Shown here piece by piece: positions 1 through 7,750 of a DNA stretch of 9,740 nucleotides. The position numbers and the translations under genes are program-made. Position 1 is the first letter of the stretch; each line of letters starts with the position of its first letter. Origin of the DNA: Bacteroidota bacterium (GTDB lineage: Bacteria > Bacteroidota > Bacteroidia > Chitinophagales > Chitinophagaceae); contig JAFAGE010000198.1 of assembly GCA_023423015.1 (NCBI GenBank), positions 1-9,740 of the forward strand, written 5' to 3'. The notes under the pieces were generated by a model, which did no database searches, was not told the DNA's origin, and saw only the letters and a program-made list of their open reading frames with translations.

Positions 1-432
1 GGGTATGGTAGCGAACACGTATTATATGCCAACCTCTGTCTCTCACATTTTCTTGCATCATTTCTTCTCGACGAAAATTTTGGTTACCTGAAGTCTGTGC
101 AATCGCACGATCCCGCAACTGCGGCCATAGACTATATGCAGAATAATCTTGGCAACACACTTACTTTAAAAAATGTTGCTTCCCATGTGAATCTTTCCGT
201 GAGCCACTTTGTTGCACTATTTCACAGGCGCACAGGCTTTGCACCTATAGAATATTTTAATCATCTGAAAATTCAGCAGGCTTGTCAGTACCTGCAATTC
301 ACCGACGAATCGATCGCATCAATCTCTTCTACACTGGGTATTGAAGACCCTTATTATTTTTCAAGATTATTCAAAAAATTAATGGGAAGATCGCCACTAC
401 ACTATCGCAAAATCTTCCGCAGTGAAAAATAA
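1..432 (+). CDS. AraC-family transcriptional regulator, C-terminal part (5' end outside window)
   Basis: The reading frame is open from base 1 to the TAA at 430-432, giving 143 residues with no start of its own. The GTG at 97 is an internal Val, because recognisable protein continues upstream of it (a helical stretch containing LCLSHFLASFLL). The last ~100 residues form the AraC/XylS DNA-binding domain with two helix-turn-helix units. The first contains TLKNVASHVNLSVSHFVALF. The second contains IASISSTLGIEDPYYFSRLF, followed by KKLMGRSPLHYR, which matches the family signature at the end of the second HTH. The missing N-terminal part is normally a cupin-like ligand-binding domain, but this cannot be seen. 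The gene lies 87 nt upstream of the transporter gene on the same strand, so it could regulate that operon or simply be its neighbour. The family is certain; the target is unknown. Confidence 0.93.
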   Translation, partial: GYGSEHVLYANLCLSHFLASFLLDENFGYLKSVQSHDPATAAIDYMQNNLGNTLTLKNVASHVNLSVSHFVALFHRRTGFAPIEYFNHLKIQQACQYLQFTDESIASISSTLGIEDPYYFSRLFKKLMGRSPLHYRKIFRSEK

Positions 433-442
433 TTTTTTTTTC
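424..442 (+). terminator. Weak A/T hairpin with T-run at end of AraC gene (possible terminator)
   Basis: The last codons and stop of the AraC gene give GAAAAA, a short spacer, then nine T residues (433-441) and a C. The A-run and T-run can pair, and a T tract follows, but there is no G/C-rich stem. This is at most a weak intrinsic terminator. It could equally be the A/T-rich upstream part of the next promoter. Confidence 0.2.
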
Positions 443-458
443 TATGGTTAAACACTGC

Positions 459-466
459 TAGTTTTA
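459..466 (+). promoter_or_regulatory. Possible Bacteroidota -7 promoter element for the susC operon
   Basis: TAGTTTTA matches the Bacteroidota primary-sigma -7 consensus TAnnTTTG at all fixed positions but the last. It lies just before the inverted repeat at 467-488, so transcription would start inside that repeat, as expected for repression by a bound protein. No clear TTTG -33 element is seen; only a T-rich stretch (433-441) lies at about that distance. The call is tentative and rests partly on the position of the operator. Confidence 0.3.
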
Positions 467-488
467 TGCACCAGTCTATACTGGTACA
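467..488. promoter_or_regulatory. Inverted-repeat operator, GntR-type, upstream of susC
   Basis: ACCAGT (470-475) and ACTGGT (480-485) are perfect inverted arms around CTAT. Two further outer pairs (TG at 467-468 with CA at 487-488) extend the symmetry to 22 bp with one mismatched pair. The core GTCTATAC (474-481) fits the published HutC-subfamily GntR consensus GTMTAKAC (quoted from memory). It ends 31 nt before the susC ATG and would overlap the transcription start if the -7 box at 459-466 is real. The obvious candidate to bind it is the GntR-type regulator encoded at 6711-7736 in the same operon, which would make control autoregulatory. The AraC protein is less likely, since AraC-family sites are usually direct repeats. 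No second full copy was seen in the window. Confidence 0.6.
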
Positions 489-519
489 CAACAACCAATA
501 AAATCATCTAACACTGATT

Positions 520-3500
520 ATGAGAAAAGAAGCACTCGCCCGCTTTTGGCTCTTCGGTCTGCTCATTTCATTGAGTATGGCCGGCTACAGCCAGCAGAAG
601 AAAACGGTCACCGGAACGCTTGTCGATTCCAAAGGTGAGCCCGTAGCAGCAGCCTCCGTTGTAGAGAAAGGAACGCCGAATGGCACCAGCTCCGATGCAG
701 CAGGAACATTTACACTTGTAGTTAATGAAACCGCCGTACTCCAGATTTCGGCTGTTGGCTTCGAGAGTAAAGAAGTTCCCGTTGGCGGAGAAACTACACT
801 TTCGATTACGCTCGATCCGGCCACTACTGAACTGGGTGGCGTTGTAGTAACAGCACTTGGTATTTCGAAAGAAAAACGTCAACTGGGTTTCGCGGTAACA
901 GAGCTGAAAGGCGCTGAAGTAGCGAGAACAAATGAAATCAACCCGGTGAATGCACTGCAGGGTAGAGTAGCAGGCGTTCAGATCGACCAGGGATCTGGCG
1001 GTTTGTTCGGTAGCACTAAAATCGTGATCAGGGGTAACTCAACACTCGGCACCAACAACCAGCCGATTTTTGTAGTTGACGGTGTGATCATGGACAATGG
1101 AACCTTCGAAGGTACCGGCCGCGATTTTGGTAACGATTTCAAAAATTTGAACACCGAAGATTTTGCTTCGGTTTCTGTGTTGAAAGGATCTGCCGCAGCA
1201 GCATTGTACGGTAGCCGTGCGATCAACGGTGTGGTTCTTATCACAACTAAAAAAGGTTCTACTAAAAAAGGTCTTGGCGCAACCGTTACACAATCAGTTG
1301 TTGTGAACGACCCATATGCAGGTCCCGATTTCCAGAACATCTTCGGTGGTGGTACAGTTGGTGCATTCTTCACCGACCGTCGCGAACCAAACTATGCTCC
1401 CGACCAGGCATGGAGAACAAAAGTATTCCCTGTTGACCCGCTCACAGGTGAAGAATATATCGATCGCCAGATTTATCGTGAACTCGAAAACTGGGGACCA
1501 AGAATGGAAGGACAGGTTGTACGTAACTATGATGGTACACCTACCCGTTATCTTCCACAACCCAACAACTTCCTCGATGCATTCCAGACAGGATTCGGTA
1601 CAAATACAAACGTAGCTCTTGAAGGTGCTTCTGAAAAGTCGACCTTCCGTTTGTCGTACAACCACAACCAGGGTGAAGGTATCGTTCGTACAAACAAGTT
1701 CAATAAAGATGCGTTTGACATTCGTGCGACACACCAGCTTACGAAAGACATCAGCATCGACGCGGGTGCTTCTTACAGCAACTTTGATGGTCAGAACCCT
1801 CCACGTTTAGGTGGTCTCGACGCGTTCGCTTCTTACAACTTCGGTAAGTTGTTCAGCTGGATGCTGCCAAGAAACTACGACACCAAATACTGGATGCAGA
1901 GAGATAAATACACCAGTATTTTTGGTGGTGCTCCCGACTTAAACAATCCCGACGAACCAAACCTGGCCCCTGAGTCTCGTTTCTGGTTCGCTCTTTTCGA
2001 GAATAAATACTTGCAGAAAGAGCAATTGCTTCGCGGTAGAATTACCGTTACAGCTAACCTCACTTCATGGGCTAAACTGTTGCTTGAAGGAAATATCAAC
2101 AACGTTAACATCAAGAGAGAAAACAAAGAGCTGGGTGAGCAGAAAAACTTTGCCGGTGGTTTGTATGGCCTTGGTTTCGAAAACAAACGCAGCAAGTTCC
2201 TCAAGGCAATGGTGATGATGAACAGGGAAATCAACAACGATTTTGCTGTTTCAGGTTATGTGGGTGCTGAAGTACAACGTTTCGAGAATTCATTCTCATA
2301 TTCTGAAACACGCGGCGGTTTGAATTACCCCGGTAACTACTTTATCACCAACTCAAAAAATCCTCCGTTTGTAGACGGTGGTATCAGCAGCTCGAAGAAA
2401 TTTAATTCATTGTATGCGAGCGTTGATTTCGATTTCAAAAATATGTTATTCCTGCAGGCAACATGGAGAGGTGACTGGTCATCGGCCCTCACTTATTCCA
2501 ACAATACAGGAAACAACTTCTTTAATTATCCTGCGGTGAGTGCATCGTGGATCATCAGCGAAACATTCTCGCTGCCCACATATATCAGCTACGCTAAGCT
2601 TCGTGGTAACGTAGCATGGCTGGGTTCTGATACAGATCCTTTCACCATCAACCCGGGTTTTGCATTCAACGGATTCAGCAATGCCCTCGGAACACCGGTG
2701 CCAATGTCTACGTACAACACCCGTTCAATCATCCAGGAAAATCTTCAGCCTTCACGTAAGTTCTCTAAAGAGGCTGGCCTGGAAGTTCGTTTCCTCCGTA
2801 GCCGCATAGGTTTAGATGTTACTGTTTACCAGGATAACACCAAAAACCAGATCCTCGAAATTCCTGCTCCTATTGAATCAGGCGCAAGTTCTATCCTGAT
2901 CAACGCAGGTAACATCCAGAACAGGGGTGTTGAAATTTCAATTGATGCGAACCCGGTTTCTACTCCATCATTCTCATGGAATACTGCTCTCAACTACTCG
3001 AGAAACAGGAACAAAATTGTTGAGCTGTATCCCGGTAGAACTGAATATCAACTGCCAGGCACCGACGTAGGTGAAATCAGCTCATGGGCTGTTGTAGGTG
3101 GCGCTTATGGTACACTTCGTACGCTGATCCACTCTACTCCTTACCAGGCGAAAGATGGCAACGGTAACGATGTTGCTGATCCTAAAAATGGTTTGCCGAT
3201 CCTTACATGGAGAGCTGACGCAAGAGCTGCATTCCCTGCACGTAGCAACGTTTGGCAGGATGTGGGCGACATGAACGCGAAATTCCGCGGTGGTTGGGAC
3301 AATACTTTCAACTACAAGAATTTCAGCCTGAACGTGCTGGTTGATGCGAAAATTGGTGGCGACATGGCGCTGATGAGCTATCGCCAGGGTACGCACTCCG
3401 GTGTATTCCCTAACTCCATATTCGGAAGGGATGCAGCAACAGGTGGTATCACATGGACAAGTGCATACGATGGACAGACTTACGACGACGGAAGAATTGT

Positions 3501-3927
3501 TGAAGGTGTGTTTGCTCCAGGTCAGATGATCACACAGCCCGATGGTTCGAATGTAGACGTTGGAGGAATGAGCTTCCAGGAAGCATACGATGCCGGATAT
3601 GTTGAACCTACGCACACGCCGCAGTTCTTCTATCGCTACGGTTCTTCTTCAACTGGTGTTGCTGATTTCTGGGTACTTGAAAACTCATGGATCGCTCTTC
3701 GCCAGGTGGCACTCACTTACACATTCAACAAAGAACTGGTACAACGCCTCAGATTGAATGGTCTTGCACTGTCAGTAATCGGTCGCGATCTCCTGTATCT
3801 GCACCAGACACTGCCTCACAATTTCAACCCGGCATCTAACAGTTCGAACAACACTGCATTCTCAGGCGAAAATGGTTTCCTTCCTAAAACAAGGAACATC
3901 AACTTCACATTAAGAGCATCGTTCTAA
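520..3927 (+). CDS. SusC/RagA-family TonB-dependent outer-membrane transporter
   Basis: The 1135-residue protein should form an outer-membrane beta-barrel that imports a ligand captured by the SusD partner, powered by TonB. Residues 1-24 are a signal peptide (hydrophobic core LFGLLISLSMAG, cleavage probably before QQKK). Residues ~29-100 form the carboxypeptidase-regulatory-like domain typical of SusC proteins (VTGTLVDSKGEPVAAASVV). A TonB-box-like stretch, GGVVVTALG, lies near 107-115. The plug follows, with LQGRVAGVQI (146-155), IRGNSTLGTNNQPIFVVDGV (170-189) and LKGSAAAALYGSRAINGVV (221-239). The rest is barrel, ending NINFTLRASF with the terminal aromatic residue expected for BAM insertion. 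There is no N-terminal STN domain, so direct signalling to an anti-sigma factor is not expected. The length is usual for the family. The next gene starts 12 nt after the stop. Substrate cannot be read from the sequence; the neighbouring glycosylasparaginase suggests glycoasparagine or glycopeptide. Confidence 0.96.
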   Translation: MRKEALARFWLFGLLISLSMAGYSQQKKTVTGTLVDSKGEPVAAASVVEKGTPNGTSSDAAGTFTLVVNETAVLQISAVGFESKEVPVGGETTLSITLDPATTELGGVVVTALGISKEKRQLGFAVTELKGAEVARTNEINPVNALQGRVAGVQIDQGSGGLFGSTKIVIRGNSTLGTNNQPIFVVDGVIMDNGTFEGTGRDFGNDFKNLNTEDFASVSVLKGSAAAALYGSRAINGVVLITTKKGSTKKGLGATVTQSVVVNDPYAGPDFQNIFGGGTVGAFFTDRREPNYAPDQAWRTKVFPVDPLTGEEYIDRQIYRELENWGPRMEGQVVRNYDGTPTRYLPQPNNFLDAFQTGFGTNTNVALEGASEKSTFRLSYNHNQGEGIVRTNKFNKDAFDIRATHQLTKDISIDAGASYSNFDGQNPPRLGGLDAFASYNFGKLFSWMLPRNYDTKYWMQRDKYTSIFGGAPDLNNPDEPNLAPESRFWFALFENKYLQKEQLLRGRITVTANLTSWAKLLLEGNINNVNIKRENKELGEQKNFAGGLYGLGFENKRSKFLKAMVMMNREINNDFAVSGYVGAEVQRFENSFSYSETRGGLNYPGNYFITNSKNPPFVDGGISSSKKFNSLYASVDFDFKNMLFLQATWRGDWSSALTYSNNTGNNFFNYPAVSASWIISETFSLPTYISYAKLRGNVAWLGSDTDPFTINPGFAFNGFSNALGTPVPMSTYNTRSIIQENLQPSRKFSKEAGLEVRFLRSRIGLDVTVYQDNTKNQILEIPAPIESGASSILINAGNIQNRGVEISIDANPVSTPSFSWNTALNYSRNRNKIVELYPGRTEYQLPGTDVGEISSWAVVGGAYGTLRTLIHSTPYQAKDGNGNDVADPKNGLPILTWRADARAAFPARSNVWQDVGDMNAKFRGGWDNTFNYKNFSLNVLVDAKIGGDMALMSYRQGTHSGVFPNSIFGRDAATGGITWTSAYDGQTYDDGRIVEGVFAPGQMITQPDGSNVDVGGMSFQEAYDAGYVEPTHTPQFFYRYGSSSTGVADFWVLENSWIALRQVALTYTFNKELVQRLRLNGLALSVIGRDLLYLHQTLPHNFNPASNSSNNTAFSGENGFLPKTRNINFTLRASF

Positions 3928-3939
3928 AAAAAACTAACA

Positions 3940-5652
3940 ATGAAAAGATCATATAAATACTATGTTCTTCCGGCGCTGATAGCAGTATCGGTATCGATTG
4001 GAGCCTGCCGAAAGAACTTTGGAGAAATCAATACCAACCCGAGTGTGGTGATCACTCCCGACATCGGATTTCTTTTAACCTACGCGGAGGAAAGAATGAT
4101 CACTTACCAGTACAACGAGTGGATCTGGGAAAGCATGGAACAACTGCTGCGTTTTACGCAACACGTTACCACCGATCCTTATGAACTGACAAGCAACGTT
4201 AACTCTCGCTACAATACGTTCTACCAGGAAGTGTTGCCAAACCTGTATGAAATCAGGAGGCAGATTTCGCTGAAAGACGATAGCGCCAGCTACCAGAAAG
4301 CATCTGCACTCACAAACGTGTTGCAGGTGTTGCATGGCTTGAAAGTAACCGACATGACCGGCTCGATTCCTTATTCTGATGCCGTGAAAGGACGTTATGA
4401 GAAAGAATTCGATCCTCAATACGATACGCAACAACAACTGTTGGATATTTTCCTTGCAGAGCTTGATAACGCGATTTCTGTATTGTCGAACAATTCACTC
4501 GAAAACCAATACAGGTTCGATAACGCTGATATTTATTACCAGGGCGATTGGACCAAATGGGTGAAACTGGCAAACTCACTGAAGCTGCGCATTGCTGCAC
4601 GCCTGGAAAATCAGGACGCTGCAAAAACTGCACAAATCTTCCAGCAGGTAATGTCAGACGCTACCGGACCAATTGTTGACGAAGCAGACCAACTCACTTA
4701 CCAGAGCGTAGATTACCTGCCTTTCGGTGGTGGTGGTGAAATTGATTACCGCAGTACGAGATATGGTACTACGCCAATGATCGATTTCATGAAGAAAGTT
4801 GAAGACCCACGTCTCGTTATCTACTTCGAGAAAAACAGTTTACCTGCAAGCTTTAAAGACACACTTACTAAATATGGTGCAAGTCTGCCTGCATTCATCG
4901 ACATCAACGACCCGATGGTTCAATACCAGGGTGGTCCTGCAGACTTCACTACCAATCCAGGTCGTGCAAACTTCCTGAAGAATCAATATTCAGTAGGTAA
5001 TACAAATGCAGGCAACTCAGTATCGAACTGGTTCCTCATTTCAACAGTAAACAAAATGTTCTTCTCTCCGAAGATGAACAACCCGAACGGCGGCGAATAC
5101 AAAGAAGTAACTGTTACGGCTGCTGAAGGATGTTTGCTGATTGCTGAATTCATCCAGAAAGGTTATGCAGGAAGCGTAGCTACCGGTGGTGATGCATCTT
5201 TCTGGTACGAAAAAGGTATCGCTAATTCGATCAGAACCATGAACGGAATCGCAGTGATCGCTAATTCTACCACTGCATTTTCTGGCAGCGGCGATGCAGA
5301 GATCGATGCTTACCTGAACGATCCGCTGGTTCAGCTGGATGGCACCAACGACCTGGAAAGAATCTACGTGCAGCAGCACCTGAACTTCTACCGCAATCCG
5401 AATGAAGCATATGTTTTCGCAAGACGCACTGGATATCCTAAATTCGGTTCTGCTTATTACCAACGCGAGGTAATGAATGAGCTTATCCCAAGGCGCTTCT
5501 GGACAATTGATCCGGGAGAAACAAACAGGGCTAACTGGCAGGCAGCCATGAGCGAACAGGGTTTTACTCCAAATGCACAGGATCTGCCAGCACTTAGTTC
5601 ACAGAGGGTATGGTACGATAAGCCAGCTCCAAACTTAGGAGAAGGAAATTAA
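3940..5652 (+). CDS. SusD/RagB-family outer-membrane substrate-binding lipoprotein
   Basis: This 570-residue protein is the surface lipoprotein partner of the SusC-like transporter, forming the lid that captures substrate. The N-terminus is a lipoprotein signal: a hydrophobic stretch (VLPALIAVSVSI) and a lipobox IGAC placing the lipidated Cys at residue 23. Soon after comes NFGEINTNP (26-34), the start motif of the SusD-like_2 (PF12771-type) branch. Near the C-terminus, FARRTGYP (RRTGYP at 495-500) and then LIPRRFW are conserved in that branch. The tetratricopeptide-like helical body between them is usual. It is transcribed with susC (12-nt gap) and with the glycosylasparaginase gene (13-nt gap). 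The family is firm. Ligand specificity is inferred only from context. Confidence 0.94.
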   Translation: MKRSYKYYVLPALIAVSVSIGACRKNFGEINTNPSVVITPDIGFLLTYAEERMITYQYNEWIWESMEQLLRFTQHVTTDPYELTSNVNSRYNTFYQEVLPNLYEIRRQISLKDDSASYQKASALTNVLQVLHGLKVTDMTGSIPYSDAVKGRYEKEFDPQYDTQQQLLDIFLAELDNAISVLSNNSLENQYRFDNADIYYQGDWTKWVKLANSLKLRIAARLENQDAAKTAQIFQQVMSDATGPIVDEADQLTYQSVDYLPFGGGGEIDYRSTRYGTTPMIDFMKKVEDPRLVIYFEKNSLPASFKDTLTKYGASLPAFIDINDPMVQYQGGPADFTTNPGRANFLKNQYSVGNTNAGNSVSNWFLISTVNKMFFSPKMNNPNGGEYKEVTVTAAEGCLLIAEFIQKGYAGSVATGGDASFWYEKGIANSIRTMNGIAVIANSTTAFSGSGDAEIDAYLNDPLVQLDGTNDLERIYVQQHLNFYRNPNEAYVFARRTGYPKFGSAYYQREVMNELIPRRFWTIDPGETNRANWQAAMSEQGFTPNAQDLPALSSQRVWYDKPAPNLGEGN

Positions 5653-5665
5653 CAGACATATACTT

Positions 5666-6682
5666 ATGGCAACTTCGAGAAGGAAATTTGTAGGTGCTTT
5701 GATCGGTACAACAGGATTGTTGTCCACGCGTGAATTGTTCAGCCGGCCTCCCGCTGGCTCCAAAAAGAAATGGCCTGTGGTCATTTCTACCTGGGACTTC
5801 GGGATGGCCGCGAACCTCGAGGCGTGGAAAACACTGAGTGCAAATGGCCGTGCGGTTGATGCCGTTGAAGCCGGAGTGAAAATTCCCGAAGCCGATCCTA
5901 ACAATGGGAGTGTAGGTTATGGCGGCTTGCCCGACCGCGATGGAAGGGTAACGCTTGATGCCTGCATTATGGACGAGTTTTACAATTGCGGATCGGTAAT
6001 GTGCCTCGAACATATTGTGCATGCCATTTCAGTTGCAAGACTGGTGATGGAAAAGACACCGCACGTGGTGCTCACCGGGGAAGGCGCTTTGCGTTTTGCA
6101 TTGGACAATGGGTTTAAGAAAGAAAACCTGCTGACCGAAAAAAGCAAGAAGGCCTGGGAAGAATGGTTGAAAGAAAGCCGCTACGAGCCTCAAATGAATA
6201 TTGAGAACCAACTGTACCAGAAAGACAGTGTGCTGGGTGGAATTGAAAACCACGACACGATTGGTATGGTTGCACTCGATGCAAAAGGGAACGTTGGCGG
6301 AGCCTGCACCACAAGCGGACTTGCATTCAAAATGCATGGACGCGTAGGCGATTCACCCATCATTGGAGCGGGCATGTACGTAGACAACGAGGTAGGCGGA
6401 GCAGCTTCAACCGGGGTGGGAGAGGAAGTGATCAGGATCGTGGGATCTCACCTGATAGTTGAACTGATGAGGCAAGGCTACAGTCCTGCAAAAGCCTGCC
6501 GCGAGGCCGTAAACCGTATCATTAAACGCAATCCTGAAAAGTCTAAAAAAATACAGGTAGGATTTTTAGCTTTAAACAAAGCAGGTGAATACGGCGCTTA
6601 TGCATTGCAGAAAGGATTTACGTATTCAGTTAAAAGCAATGAGGTAGAGAAAATATACCAGTCCGAATATCACTACAAATAG
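5666..6682 (+). CDS. Glycosylasparaginase (N4-(beta-N-acetylglucosaminyl)-L-asparaginase), Tat-exported precursor
   Basis: An N-terminal-nucleophile hydrolase that cuts the amide bond between GlcNAc and Asn in glycoasparagines, yielding aspartate and aminated GlcNAc that decays to GlcNAc. The 338-residue precursor begins with a twin-arginine signal (SRRKFVG at 4-10, then a short hydrophobic stretch), so it should act in the periplasm. Key residues match the Elizabethkingia (Flavobacterium) meningosepticum enzyme as remembered: STWDFG with Trp43, the self-cleavage site HDT (196-198) with Thr198 as nucleophile, Thr216 in GACTTSG, Arg226 and Asp229 in HGRVGDSP, and Gly250 in STGVGEE. Cleavage between Asp197 and Thr198 would give alpha and beta subunits. 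All catalytic residues are present. The odd part is an insertion of 14 residues before HDT, between two IEN triplets (179-181 and 193-195). The family prefers a free Asn amino and carboxyl group, so peptides must be trimmed first. It lies between susD and the regulator gene in one apparent operon. Confidence 0.95.
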   Translation: MATSRRKFVGALIGTTGLLSTRELFSRPPAGSKKKWPVVISTWDFGMAANLEAWKTLSANGRAVDAVEAGVKIPEADPNNGSVGYGGLPDRDGRVTLDACIMDEFYNCGSVMCLEHIVHAISVARLVMEKTPHVVLTGEGALRFALDNGFKKENLLTEKSKKAWEEWLKESRYEPQMNIENQLYQKDSVLGGIENHDTIGMVALDAKGNVGGACTTSGLAFKMHGRVGDSPIIGAGMYVDNEVGGAASTGVGEEVIRIVGSHLIVELMRQGYSPAKACREAVNRIIKRNPEKSKKIQVGFLALNKAGEYGAYALQKGFTYSVKSNEVEKIYQSEYHYK

Positions 6683-6683
6683 A

Positions 6684-6698
6684 GAAAAGCCTCTTTTC
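6684..6698 (+). other. Short hairpin in the gap between glycosylasparaginase and regulator genes
   Basis: GAAAAG (6684-6689) and CTTTTC (6693-6698) form a 6-bp stem with a 3-nt loop in the 28-nt gap. No T-run follows, so it is not a standard terminator. It could partly uncouple the regulator from upstream genes or mark an RNA processing point. The stem is A/U-rich and may be chance. Confidence 0.3.
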
Positions 6699-6710
6699 CA
6701 TTGCCGATAA

Positions 6711-7736
6711 TTGAAGAAGACTTTGAAGAAAAAATTAACTGATATCATCAGGGTCGACAGTTCGCTGTCGACCCCTATTTACAGGCAGATCGTTCAGTCG
6801 GTTTGCGATGGCATCGAAAAAGGAAGGCTTAGCCGGAACGATATGCTGCCCTCGGTAAACAGTATTGCCGAACAGTTTTCATTAGCACGCGGTTCGGTAT
6901 TTGCCGCCTACAACGATTTGCGTTCGTGCGGAATCATCGATTCAATTCCCGGCAAAGGTTACTTCATTGCCAGCACCACACTAAACCAGAAGAAACACAT
7001 CTTTTTACAGTTCGATGCGCTGAACGAGCGAACAGCTTCGCTGTACAATGCTATCTGTCGCCACATGGGCGAGCTTAACAAGGTAGACATGTACTTTCAC
7101 CGCAACAACGTTAAACATTTTGAAGGGCAGATCAAGAACGATGCTGTTCATTACAACACGTTTGTGGTAACACCGGTAATAAATGCCGACGTGTCGCCTA
7201 CATTGTCTAAACTACCACCCAAACATCTTTTTATACTCGACACCGGCTATAAAGAGTACCGGAAAGAATTTATTGGTGTGTACCGCAATCCTGAAAAGGA
7301 ATTAAGCCAGTTGTTCCATCATTTCAACAGCGAATTAAGCAAGTACAAGAGATTGTTCCTGCTGATACCGCGCTCCGATGGTGATGGAGCTGTTGCCAAT
7401 GCATTCAAAAAGCTGGCAAAGAACACGGGCCTGCCATCTGAGATACAAAACCACGCCAGCCAGGCTATCAAAAAAGGTGATGCATTTATTATTTACGACG
7501 ACAACTGTCTTGTTGCGGTAGTAAAAGCCTGCAGGCAGGCATCGCTGCGAATAGGTAAAGACGTTGGCATCATATCATACTCCGAACATATCTTGAAAGA
7601 TGGAGTGGCCGATGGCATCACCACATTTTCTACCGACCTTGAGGCCATGGGCAAAACCATGGCACAGATGATCAATGCAGGAGGCCATGCAAGCGTAGAG
7701 GCACCTGTAAACATCATCGATCGCCATTCATTTTAA
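6711..7736 (+). CDS. GntR-type transcriptional regulator with LacI-like sensor domain
   Basis: A 341-residue DNA-binding regulator. Residues ~21-87 form a GntR winged helix: PIYRQIVQSVCDGIEKGRL, LPSVNSIAEQF, ARGSVFAAYNDLRSCGII and the wing PGKGYFI. From ~95 to the end is a periplasmic-binding-protein-like (LacI/AraR-type) effector domain, with IGKDVGIISYSE and ITTFSTDLEAMGKTMAQMI as recognisable late motifs. It would bind a small sugar-like ligand. The start is TTG: a TAA stop sits immediately upstream in frame (6708-6710), and the first ATG codes for Met45 inside the winged helix, so ATG cannot be the start. TTG at 6723 (residue 5) is an alternative. It lies 28 nt after the glycosylasparaginase gene and 14 nt before cutC. 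Its likely site is the inverted repeat at 467-488, which fits the GntR core consensus. A strong hairpin lies within its codons 14-22. Confidence 0.92.
   Translation: MKKTLKKKLTDIIRVDSSLSTPIYRQIVQSVCDGIEKGRLSRNDMLPSVNSIAEQFSLARGSVFAAYNDLRSCGIIDSIPGKGYFIASTTLNQKKHIFLQFDALNERTASLYNAICRHMGELNKVDMYFHRNNVKHFEGQIKNDAVHYNTFVVTPVINADVSPTLSKLPPKHLFILDTGYKEYRKEFIGVYRNPEKELSQLFHHFNSELSKYKRLFLLIPRSDGDGAVANAFKKLAKNTGLPSEIQNHASQAIKKGDAFIIYDDNCLVAVVKACRQASLRIGKDVGIISYSEHILKDGVADGITTFSTDLEAMGKTMAQMINAGGHASVEAPVNIIDRHSF
6751..6774 (+). promoter_or_regulatory. Perfect 10-bp hairpin with TTCG loop inside the 5' coding region of the GntR gene
   Basis: GGGTCGACAG (6751-6760) and CTGTCGACCC (6765-6774) are exact reverse complements around TTCG. 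The RNA would form a 10-bp, G/C-rich stem with a UUCG loop, closed by G-C rather than the extra-stable C-G pair. It starts 40 nt after the TTG start, in codons for RVDSSLST. No T-run follows, so it is not an intrinsic terminator. It could slow early translation, guide RNA cleavage or protect the 3' or 5' end of a processed message, setting regulator and CutC levels relative to the transporter genes. The structure is seen directly; its role is inferred. Confidence 0.6.
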
Positions 7737-7750
7737 TACCCGAATACATC

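Noticed and set aside
97..432. GTG at 97 as the real start of a 111-residue AraC-type protein
   Set aside because: The frame is open to base 1 and the upstream residues look like normal protein, so the gene is simply cut by the window edge.
451..516. Direct repeat AACACTG at 451-457 and 510-516 flanking the operator
   Set aside because: Seven bases only, with no extended similarity; too short to support a second regulator site.
1294..1734. Long antisense reading frames inside the susC gene (also 978-1373 and 3082-3615)
   Set aside because: They are Cys-rich or low-quality translations with no recognisable domain, fully inside a clear gene, as expected for frame shadows.
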